The notes beneath the pieces are model-generated. The model worked only from the letters and a program-made list of their open reading frames with translations. It searched no databases and was not told where the DNA came from. A stretch of 64,000 nt of DNA from Mercenaria mercenaria (taxonomy: Eukaryota > Mollusca > Bivalvia > Venerida > Veneridae): assembly GCF_021730395.1 (NCBI RefSeq), contig NC_069376.1, positions 18,819,001 to 18,883,000 on the forward strand, in the 5' to 3' direction. This document shows, piece by piece, positions 45,191 to 55,720 of the stretch. How positions within the stretch are numbered: the stretch's first letter is position 1; every line of letters begins with the position of its first letter. The position numbers and the translations under genes were made by a program.

Positions 45191-45460
45191 AATACTAGTT
45201 TCACGGGCGATAGTTACAGGAATATTAGTTTCACGGGCGATAGTTATAGGAATACTAGTTTCACGGGCGATAGTTATAGGAATACTAGTTTCACGGGCGA
45301 TAGTTTCAGGAATACTAGTTTCACGGGCGATAGTTACAGGAATACTAGTTTCACGGGCGATAGTTACAGGAATACTAGTTTCACAGGCGATAGTTACAGG
45401 AATACTAGTTTCACGGGCGATAGTTATAGGAATACTAGTTTCACGGGCGATAGTTATAGG
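45191..45460. repeat. 30-bp tandem repeat, nine units
   Basis: Exactly nine 30-base units in perfect register, consensus AATACTAGTTTCACGGGCGA plus TAGTTAYAGG. Each unit differs from consensus at zero to two positions. The low divergence marks it as the youngest tandem array in the window. No unique spacers between units, so it is not CRISPR-like. Confidence 0.95.
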
Positions 45461-47030
45461 TCACACACGTGTCGACGTAGCCCAGCCGGCATAGATTTAT
45501 TTTGAAGAGTGGGTTCTGTCAATGCCAGATCGGCAACTGAAAACAAGTATGAATATTCTAAATATTTATTATTCCAACATATATAATGTTACCTTAGTAA
45601 CATGTAAATAAATCACTACAATGACCAGGTATCATGTGCAATGAAGCGTTACACATAGTATCCGAGCATTGGAGATTTAATTACGGGTGACAGGTTAGTA
45701 ATTGTTAATGATGAAAAGTCAAAAAGGCAAGGTTTTGAGAAAAGTTATGGACTGACATATAGGGCAATTATAAGATTCAAATGGTTATGGATGATTTTAG
45801 ACTATTGGTTTATCATTGGTGGTTACATGTTGATATAGAACGCTGAAAATAACAAAATATCAGTTAAGTGGGTGTACTGTTAAAATGGCGTCCTATGACA
45901 CATGCCTAAATAGTATTCCCTATATATTCTATATATTAAAAACTGACATTTTTTAAAGAGCTACCAACCACAGCTAGACCCATTTCAGAAAACAAATTCT
46001 TACCTATTTTAAAGAGTTATGTAAAACTGACATAAATTGAAGAGAAAAGTATAGATCTCTCTTCATCGAGAGATTTCTCTTGCCACATTTGCTTATTGTA
46101 AAATCTAATAAAAATCACACTGTTGTGACCTGCAAGGACTACTAATACTAAAACTGAGTTTCATTTCACCAAATACAACCTCCTCTCCATTTTTTTCTAC
46201 CAAAATGTCAAAAATACATCAACATTGAAATTTATTAAACAGAAACCAGCTTTAATTTAGACCTCTAGGCCATGCCAAGTGATACATTAGTGTTCAAAAA
46301 CCTGTCCGTCATTACGCGACTAGACTAGATGGCTCATACGCTGGCTCCTTTACTATAGTTAGGCCTACATGAATTACACCATGAGCTCCACGCGCACATG
46401 AGAGAGAGAGAGAGAGAGGGGGGGGGGGGGGGGGGAGAGGGAGAGAGGGAGAGAGAGAATACATGCATCGTGCATCACTAAAAATGGATGTTGCGTTTTC
46501 ACTTTTCTTGAGTGCAATACAATTATCTTATTTTTGAAAGCTCTGTTTTCACCTTTTTTATATACATGTACATTCTTTGTAACTTTTAACCTGTCAGGCC
46601 ACCTGCTGAATTTTTACACACAGTAATTATGTTCATGATTAAAAGCATTGCAGTTGACTTCAATTTAAAGTATATTATACACTTATTGACCCGCAAGCCA
46701 TTCAGTAAGTGTTTTAATACATGACATTAGAAATAAAGTACAAAACCTTTTTGGTCAAGTCTTGACAGCAAAACCAGTCCATAGCACTAACAACAGACCG
46801 GCGATTTATGTAAGGTGTCGTGTATTAACATGGAATATGTTTCAAAATATGATAACATCTTCAGAAAGCCATTCCTTGTTATGGAGAGCAACTGTCTATA
46901 TAGGAAATCTCATTGACAAAATTAAAATTCAATAGAGAGGAGGAGAAAATCAAACACTTAACTTATTGTTCTTTTTACCGGTGAACGCTATATCAGTTTA
47001 TTCAATTAGAAAACCACATTACAGGGTAAA

Positions 47031-47069
<39 letters not shown>

Positions 47070-47727
47070 CCCGAGTTGTTTGGTTATATTTCAGAAAGGC
47101 AAAGATTATCATAATTTGATAAAATTCCATTCATTTGTTAACAAATACAAAGCCAGCAAAGCTAATTACCGCAAACTGGCATAGCCGAATATGGAAGCGA
47201 GAAAATACTGACTTTTAAAATTGCATTTCAAACCTTTACAAAATGTAATAAAAGGATTTACTTCAATACATATTGGTAGCCTTTTTCAAGTTGATAATTG
47301 CACATATTCTGCTTTCCTTGATAAATACTAGTACGTTTTTTGGAAACACTAAAAACAATTTTAGCTATGTGTAGCACATTCTTTTATACAAGCATATGAA
47401 CGTTCACTGGCTCTATATAAGGGGTAATAATGTTGGCAGCAGAAATTTAATTACTACACCAGACACATTAGTGATTCTTATGAAAAGCTCTTTCACGCAA
47501 GTTGGAAAAAGGGAATTCGCTAATATTTCCGCACGCCAAATGTCTGAAAGTCTGAGTTTGCTAACTCTTCGACCCGCGGAAATAACCACTTATACAGTAA
47601 CGTGCTGTTAATAATGTATGAAGGCGTAAATTCATACGCTACTGTAAAAAATGGAAATTAAACCAAAACACATATTTGTTTCTATTATTTGAAGAATATA
47701 GTAGGCTTATGCTAGAAAAAGAACCTA
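45461..47727. other. Intergenic with microsatellites
   Basis: No gene recognised. (GA)n with an internal run of G at about 46402-46458; a 36-base poly-A at about 47034-47068. The ORFs at 46966-47184 and 47396-47611 have no recognisable domain. Confidence 0.45.
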
Positions 47728-47842
47728 TCACTGGTAGAAGGTGCGGATGGAAATATCTGGCTCTCTGGTAACTGTTTTGCACTAACTCGATAGAGCCTGG
47801 TATCCTCGGGCCAGATATTTCAGCCACACATTCAACCAGTGA
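47728..47842. mobile_element. Short palindromic MITE C, copy 2
   Basis: TCACTGGTAGAAGGTGCGG at the left and CACATTCAACCAGTGA at the right, with GAAATATCTGG/CCAGATATTTC inside. It is in the same position relative to the SDR gene as the copy at 20355-20485. Confidence 0.65.
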
Positions 47843-48066
47843 AATATATTTATTATCGTGTTGATATCTATTTCTAGGAATCTATGCAAGAATATTCTCT
47901 TACTTTCCTCTTCGCTCGTTTTGTCGGTGTTCATATGGACTTAATACCAGTGTATAACCAGTTCAAATAGTTAGACTTCATATTAAATAAACTGGCTTGT
48001 TTGACAAAAAACGTGTTTGTTTTTGTAGAAAGCGTATTCTGTTTTTAGCGACAAGAACAGTGAACC

Positions 48067-49041
48067 ATGGGTAGCAGAGCATCATTTCCAGTCGTGCCAA
48101 TTTCCAGTGATCGAGTCTTCATAGTGACGGGAGCAAATACAGGAATTGGGTATGAGATCGCTAAATGGTGCGCCATGATGGGAGCTACTGTGATCCTAGC
48201 TTGCCGGTCAGAGGATCGAGCCAGAAAAGCAATGAAGACTATGCAAGAGGAGTTTGAAACTGAAAAAGCGAAAGGAACTAAGGGTTTAACTGAAAGTCCG
48301 AATCTTGCAATTGAATTCATGCAACTAGACCTTGCATCGTTTCAATCAGTGCTAGAGTTTTGTGAAGAATTTAAGAAAAGTGGTCGTCAGCTTCATGTGA
48401 TGTTTTGTAATGCTGGTCTTGGATTTGGTCCATATAAACAAAGTGGGGACGGACTTGAAATGATGTTGCAGGTGAATTACCTAAGTCATTTCATCACAAT
48501 TGCAAAATTCCTATCAATAATGCGACAGTCTGGACCTGATTGTCGTATAATACTCATGTCCAGTAAAGCTCACGAGTTTGGGAATTTTGACGTCACAACA
48601 ATGAATTACACCGGCACTGCCAACAAGTTTCCTGGTTTGGATTACTACGGACGATCAAAGCTTTACCAAATCATGCAAACATTTGCAATGTCACGGCGAC
48701 TTAAAGATTCGAACATTACGATAAACTGCATGCATCCAGGAGTTGTTGAAACGGAGTTGTGGCGTGAGATGGACTCATGTATTGTAAAATGTCTTATAGG
48801 ATTCTCTCGTAAGTGTGGTACTCTGAGAACATCCTTAGAAGGGGCAACTACAGGCATTGACCTAGCTACCAACCCTAAACATACAGGGGTGTCGGGACAT
48901 TATTGGATAGACTGTAAAATCGTTACGTCAACAAGGACGTCACGTAATGAAGGGAAACAGGAGACATTGTGGAATGCAACGTTTCCCTTTATAGAACAGT
49001 ATCTTACAGAAACGGAAATTGCTGAACTGGAACGAAAGTGA
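48067..49041 (+). CDS. SDR copy 6, retinol dehydrogenase/WWOX-like oxidoreductase
   Basis: 324 residues, one exon. TGANTGIG 21-28, CRS 46-48, NAG 115-117, Asn137, Ser165/166, Tyr194/Lys198 and HPG 223-225 are all intact, so an active NADP(H)-dependent SDR is expected. It belongs with copies 2 and 3 (GPYKQ, LWREMDSC); I count about 20 residue differences from copy 2 by eye, spread over the surface-type positions. Start in GTGAACCATGG; MGSRASF conserved. Its proximal 5' flank is shortened: the CTTGTCTACAGTATAACAA part seen in copies 2-5 is missing, and the acceptor-like CTGTTTTTAG lies at 48041-48050. Like copy 3 it lacks the 3'-UTR insertion. Confidence 0.95.
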   Translation: MGSRASFPVVPISSDRVFIVTGANTGIGYEIAKWCAMMGATVILACRSEDRARKAMKTMQEEFETEKAKGTKGLTESPNLAIEFMQLDLASFQSVLEFCEEFKKSGRQLHVMFCNAGLGFGPYKQSGDGLEMMLQVNYLSHFITIAKFLSIMRQSGPDCRIILMSSKAHEFGNFDVTTMNYTGTANKFPGLDYYGRSKLYQIMQTFAMSRRLKDSNITINCMHPGVVETELWREMDSCIVKCLIGFSRKCGTLRTSLEGATTGIDLATNPKHTGVSGHYWIDCKIVTSTRTSRNEGKQETLWNATFPFIEQYLTETEIAELERK

Positions 49042-50970
49042 TTTTCCCTAATGGAATAATTTCCTATCAACTATTTCGTGGTTTTCAATAATAAGTTGAA
49101 ATAGAATGATATACTACATCAAACTAAATTCAATGTTTTCGGTGATTTATTTTGCAAACACATACAAAAATTCTTTTGAACAATTTCTATCTTAGTGAAA
49201 AACTGCCGAAATTGTGATAAATTGCATGGACATAAAATTATTCGACCCTAAATATTATGATGCTAAAACAAATCTATAAATAATAAAGGATATTTGTAAG
49301 CTCTCAGATGTCCTGACGTTAAGGAAATACGAGCGTTTTTTCTTCAGGATATCCACCATTTCTAAAACAATTTTCTTCCAATATTTCTTTCAAAAAGTAT
49401 GACATAAATGAATGCTAAATAATTAGAATATGGCTAATAATGTACCATTTAACCAAAAAATTCAACTTGTTGCACAAAAATTTCCCCTTTGTTTTGGCTG
49501 GCGTTTGCCTAAAATTGATGTAAGATGTCGGCGGGGTAGGGTCGGTAATTTCAAATAAATCAGGTTTGGTTCTGATATTTTTCTGACTGATATATATAAT
49601 GTTTTATTATCTAGGAAGTACAAATTAAACAAAAAGAATTAAAAATATCACAATTCACCAGTTTTTATTTTTTTCTGAATATATCTCTTAGATACACAGT
49701 GACTCGAACTTTTTTCTATTCATTTTGAAGCATTTTTGTGTATCATTAAAGCAGCAAAATATTTTAAAAATCTTAACAGCAGATTTTATTTGTACTAAAC
49801 ACGTTTATTTCATTGAAAAATAAAACCCATAAAACTGGGTATGGAAATTATGCCAAGGTAAAAATGAAAGAGATTTGTCAGTGACATTTATGCTTATCTA
49901 ATACTGATATCACCTTGTATTCATAGTAACATGTAAAACTAGAAATCCCTATAACATTAGGTGGAATATTATTATGTTTTATAAAGTATCTCCATATTTT
50001 CAATTTTACTTATTTCAGAAATGCTGAAAAGGTGGGTGAAGAAAATGTCTTTTAAAATAAAAAAGAATGTGGTGACCTGCGCTTTTTTGTCTTAGAAACT
50101 AAAAGTGTTCTTCAAGCCCACAGAGTATGAAAAAAATCTTAACTGTAGAAAACATTTCATCTTACATCCTTAAGAGTGACGTTGTGTGAGCAAAATTGCT
50201 CAAATCGTTTTCAAGCATTTGAGAAATTATGAAGTAAAAAGAAAATGTTTGGTTTTTACATTTAAGATTTGAGTGTTTACGACTTAAAATTTTAAGATTT
50301 AAGATAATAAAGATAAAAAATAGCCATCAATTAAACACCAGATGTTACATTCTGGCTTGTGGCCACGTTACATAATTATGAATAAAAGCTGTTATTTTGT
50401 TTTTCTGTAATTTCTTGTAGATAGTATGCAATCAGTTCTCATTTGACAAGACCGGCAACCGTTGTACAATTGTTGGAATGGTAAATTAGAAAATCATCCA
50501 AAAAAATTGTATAATTTGTCATAATTTATATATTCGTACATGCGAATATTAGATATGTATGCATAAACAGAGAGTTTTTGGACTAGTTTTCATGAAGATT
50601 GACGCTATCAATGGTGGCCAGGGAAGATAAGTTTCCAAGTAAATTCAAAATGGGAGTCATGTAATAGAGATTTATTCCTCACTTTATATCATATATCAGA
50701 TACAGTTGTATGAGTATTAAACTGTCGTATAATATTCTTTAGCAGTTACGTAAAACTTTATTAACTTGTAAATTATTCATGTTTATGAAAAATTACATAC
50801 ATCATAATTGACTAGCATGTAAATAATATTAACTGATGTTTATATATAATATTGAGATCTACTAGTATGTTGTTATTCACGACTTATATAATTATGCTAT
50901 GACAATGATATGTAGTTTTTTGCCAGTCAAGTGTGTATGATATGTTGTTTCTCCCAGTAAAGTGTGGTTT
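49042..50970 (+). repeat. Block Q and minisatellite of the copy 6 unit
   Basis: Very similar to 22300-24440 (3' of copy 3), in keeping with copies 3 and 6 being sister units. It ends in about two units of the AGTAAAGTGT minisatellite (50920-50970). No conserved ORF. Confidence 0.6.
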
Positions 50971-50973
50971 TCA

Positions 50974-51190
50974 ACCTCTTCCCCCGTACCCCTTTTTACC
51001 CCTTACCACTTCCTCCCCCATGTATATTTTGCATAATTTGAAATGTACTTGTTGGATTTTTGAAGCAACCCGTCTGTAATATTTTTCCGTTACAGCTTCT
51101 TTTTGTTTTGGACCTACTTTGCAAATGCGTGGCTCTGAGCCCGTGATTTTAGTGCACTGTGCTTCCGAGAAATCTGCCCTTACATATTAT
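50974..51190 (-). mobile_element. Repeat F insertion, inverted
   Basis: Interrupts the string GTGGTTTTC|TATCATATTCATT that is continuous near 24753 and 42650. Read on the minus strand it gives AAATCTGCCCTT-complement, CGGAAGCACAG, TGTAACGGAAAAATATTAC, AACAAGTACATTTC and a G-rich end, as at 13430-13640. This shows repeat F is, or was, mobile. Termini and class unresolved. Confidence 0.55.
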
Positions 51191-51390
51191 TATTTCTATC
51201 ATATTCATTTATAAGTTTTTATAATTTCACGCCTATAACATATTCTAATCCTCGGAACTCACTACGTAAAGAGCCACTGTGGACGACTACACGTAATGCG
51301 ATTGTTTGGGAAATACTATTTACTTTAATGAGGTCGACTTGTTTTATTTCAATCCTTAGTACTTTTCAATTTTCTCGAACAATTGTATAT

Positions 51391-51985
51391 TTCTTTACCC
51401 GTATGGTGTCCTCCTGGGGCTTATGATTGGCAGAAATACATTTGATAGGTAGCAAATTGTAGCTTGGCACATGTTCTTTCCAAGGACACTTAGGCCCTCG
51501 AAATAAGCCTATGTGCGGATGAGCAGCAGTACACTAAATATAGTGCCAAAAACCGGACATTTCTTGTTCACTATTATATACATTGATATGTAGAAAGTAG
51601 AGATTTTGACCCGAATTCAGGACCCAGAAGTAATCAACACTAGGGTTAATTATTTACTAGTACATAATTTACGAAAAAGCAATAGTAAGCTTCAACCCAT
51701 CCACACCCTCCTCTTTCAGTTGTCAATAATCTTCATGTGCTTGTATAATTCTTTACGCGCATGGTGTTCTCCTGGAGCTTATGATTAGTAGAAATACATT
51801 TGAAAGATAGTAAATTGTAGTTTGGCACATGTACTTTCAAAGAATACTAAGTGTTTTTAATTGTGCCTTTGAGCGGAGAGCAGCATTACACTAAATATAT
51901 AGTGCCAAAACCGGACATTTCTTATATATGTACGTAGAAAATAGCGGTTTTTGACCCGATTTTAGGACCTGGAAAACTTGCTTGC
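51391..51985. repeat. Two diverged direct repeats, ~357-bp spacing
   Basis: TTCTTTACCCGTATGGTGTC at 51391 and TTCTTTACGCGCATGGTGTT at 51748 start two related stretches of about 220 bases. Both contain GAAATACATTTGA, CACTAAATATAGTGCC-like strings and AAACCGGACATTTCTT. No coding function seen. Confidence 0.6.
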
Positions 51986-54900
51986 AGTCACTTCATATAT
52001 CTGGTATCTGGTATTTAATTATAATTATAGATATGTACGTAGAAAGAAACCAATTTTCAAGGCTCTAAATGTCTGCTTGTTATATACTTGCTCCCTATTC
52101 AGCCTTCCGTACAAAGTAGTCACTGGTCACATTTCTTTGTAGTTTCAGTTAAAGTTCTATAAGGCTTTTAGTTTAGTGTTAGAAACAGATAATGCTGCTG
52201 TTCAAATAGTTACTACATGTAAGTAAAACGCTTCTTTCAATATTACACATGAAATTATGAAGTGAATTTAATAAAGGGAGATGATCAAAACAGTGCATTT
52301 CATATAGTACTTTCTATTATGTTAATTAAAAAGATAAAACTATGACAAATACATGGGAAAACAATTTGGTATATTTTATATTAATAATACAAATGTAATT
52401 TACATGTGACAGCCACATTTTAATCAACGGCATTATCACCCTTTAAAAGGCTTTGTAAACGTTTTCTTGTTTATACTGCTTATCGCTTTATCTGACCAAT
52501 CTCTGTGATTGTTTAAAATGAAATTGAAGGTCTGATATCAAACTTTTCTATCATTTCAGGACAATGGTTAAATGTAGGTTTGCTAATTCGTCTACTGATA
52601 GTGTACAGTCTGGTATCTTTCACCATATGAAAGCCGGGGAGCTAAGGCATGAAAAAGAAAATTACCTGTCCTGCTATAGTCAGTTTCTATGCATAATATG
52701 AAAGTACAATGTCTGCCAGGATACGAGTTATATAATCCAGGTGTGTGCCTACACCTTAAATAAATATCTTGAACAATGAAATGGATCCAATCGCTAAGGT
52801 GACTATGGCTTAGACTAGTTGACAAACGATGTGGAATATCCTTTGCTAAAACGGTAACTGGTGAGACCATATATTTCATATATAAATTTGCTCTCTGGCT
52901 ACCCTGCCTAAATGATTCGTGTATTAATGATTCGTAAATGTTTTCAATTATGAGGTAGATAATTTCAGGCAAACCAATCAATGTTTAAAACTAACAATCT
53001 TTAACTAATGATAATCAGTTCAAACTCCTATAGACTGGAGGTACTGTACTTGCCTAGTCCTTCTGTTGAAGTTCTCGTCAGACGATGTCTTTGAATCAAC
53101 AGCATACTAGTTCTATCGCATAGAAGTTCAGCATATGTCTTCTGAATAGAAACTGCAACTCAATATGTTTGCCCTGACCCCTGGGTGCTCAGCGCCTACA
53201 TGCTATCACATATGGTATTCAACAATTATATAGGAATAACTCCGACGTCTTGGCTTTACTTCGCCCATAACACTGAACCTCACATATAAGCTGGAACTCC
53301 TCTATTGTCACATTAGATTACCAAACTCTGTGTCTGCCAAACTTTCTGATGTTCAACCTATATTTGCTATCGTCTATAACATTAAAAACCCCTATAGCTC
53401 AAAACCTAGATTAGATTCTGTAACAGTACTCTTCTTTAGCCACGGTACTTGCTATTACAAATAGTTGGTTCCCGTTTACTATTGTATATAACATAATGTG
53501 TGATGCTGTGATCCAGCAATCACGAGTCAGCCATAAATGGCCCAAAATTCTATCACATTGTATTTAAACAAATCACCTATATATAGCAATGATGGAATGA
53601 CTGTGCCTACTTGTTACATAAGCAATATTTGATTTTAAAAATGTCTTGCAGATTAGAAAAAGTGCCTGCTTGTGAATCTCGTGAATTATCAGGGGAGATA
53701 AAATCTATGTAGTTGTAGTTTTTAAAGTTTATTGACAAAACATGAGAACATGTTTTAAATCGGTTCAAATATACATTTTGTTTTCAGCCGTTGGTATTTC
53801 GAATAATACACAAGCTATACAATTATGTAGAATGTACTAATGTGAAATTCATTTTAAGATAATTTTGACAGTTTACATAAAAGATAAACAAATGAAAATT
53901 TTCAATGTTAAAATTACAGTTTGAAGAAATAACTTGTAAAAAAACTCTTGTTTCTCAAAATCATTTCTTATCATCACTGAAAAATGTCAGTAGAAGTAGA
54001 ACATCAGGGGTACTTTAGTTATTCCACCCACGTAATATGTGTAAATATGTTATAAATAATTTGACTATAAACAAAACAGAATTATTATTTTGATCTCGTA
54101 TACAACAGATTCTAGTTTTGTGTCCATTTAAAACATGATACAAAGTATTTTAAAGCTTTAAAGACAAAACTGAAATATCTGAGAAAAAGTATTCATTTGG
54201 TGGTCGATAATTAGACAAAACAACCCATTATGCACGAGTTGATGAATACGAGCAACTCCATCAAAAAATACTGAAACCATAATATACAAACTATTCATTT
54301 GTTAAGTAACTTACTTTAATACTCTTACATTCAGTTTTGCCAAAACACAAAAACCTAGGGATTATTAAATTACCCCTCTTACATTAATAAGACACAAATA
54401 TGTGATCAATGTCTTCGTACGAATTCCGATTGTTAACAATGTAAAATAGTTTACATTAGATTTTAAATTTCCTATAAAAGACAAATGGACAGAGAGTTAT
54501 TTTAAGCTATGAACTTTGTATCAATTGCATTTCTAATAACAGATGTGATTAGAGGTCAAAGAGCTATCAATCTGGTCGAAATGCTTTTTCTGAAAATGAA
54601 TGAATGTGAAGGATGACATTACCTTAAATATGTCAAATATACGTCTGATTGCACCATTTGAGGCAGACTTACCAAATATTTTCCGAGGGGTATGCAACCA
54701 GACCCCCAGTCCACCTACACCCCACAAGAATCTCTGGATCGCCAATAAACAAAAATCCTGTATGCGCTCAAGATCTATTCAGAAATTACTGTTGTTTGAA
54801 TTTTAAGAGATTTTATAATAATGTATAGTTATAATTCGGGGTTTTAAAACATACACTAGTAAACTTCAAATTGCAATTTATTATAAATAGTAAAATATCT

Positions 54901-55020
54901 TATATGATAGTTTATAGAAATATATATTTTTTTGCAAAGACTATCTAATTCAAAATATGAATTTTCTGCAAAAATGTAACATATTCTTCATTTCTATTAT
55001 TCTAAGATACAAAACGTATG
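51986..55020. other. Intergenic, no gene supported
   Basis: Mostly AT-rich unique sequence. 52560-53560 is less AT-rich and holds a 129-codon minus-strand ORF (52981 to 52592) with no motif I recognise and an acceptor-like CATTTCAG at its edge on the plus strand. I treat it as unproven. Confidence 0.4.
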
Positions 55021-55720
55021 GGATGCTATTCTTGAGTCACACATATCCGTCTGTCTGTCAGTTCGTCCGTCCTTTATTCGTACCCGCTCCGTATCTTCTA
55101 AACCGCTGGGAAAACTTGAACCAATCATTAACCTTACCAAGACCACTTGCTGATGACACACCCAATGTCATTAGGTCGAATATAAAGGTCTCACTTGGAG
55201 GTCAAAGATCAAATATCTTTACTTTGTGTTCGCTCCATATTGTCTAAACCACTTAAAAGAATTTTACAAAAGTAACATTTGTTGTTAACGTGCACAGTGT
55301 ACAGCACAGGTCACTCAGTTCAGGGTCAAGGTAACACTGTGCGCTCTTTGTCTTCTAAATTGCTTGGAAAATTTTCATAAAACTAGTAGCAACTATTAAA
55401 CTCATCTAGACCACGTTGCAGATCATACAACCCGGGTCACTTGATCCAAGGTTAAGGTCACACTTGGAGGTCAAATATCAAATGCCTTACCTTCGTGTCG
55501 GCTCCATATCTTCTGAACTGCTTGAAAGATTTTCATCAGGCTAGCATCAAATGGTTACCTTACCAAGACAATGTGCAGAGTGCATAACCAAGATCAACAG
55601 GCCCAAAATCAATGGCACACGTAGAGGTTAAAGATCAAGTATCTCAAAGTTGTGCATGCCGGGTTATTAGGTCTCAGGTCAAGGTCATAATTAGAGGTCA
55701 AAGATCAAATAGCTTAAAAT
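55021..55720 (+). repeat. GGTCAAAGATCAAAT-type tandem repeat
   Basis: About four degenerate units containing CTCCATATCTTCTAAAC, GATTTTCATAAAACTAG, GACCACGTTGCAGATCATAC and AAGGTCACACTTGGAGGTC. The sequence begins with TCCGTCTGTCTGTCAGTTCG. This is a repeat widespread in molluscan and other invertebrate genomes. Non-coding. Confidence 0.6.

Noticed and set aside
45191-45460. CRISPR-like array
   Set aside because: Direct head-to-tail units without unique spacers, in an animal genome.
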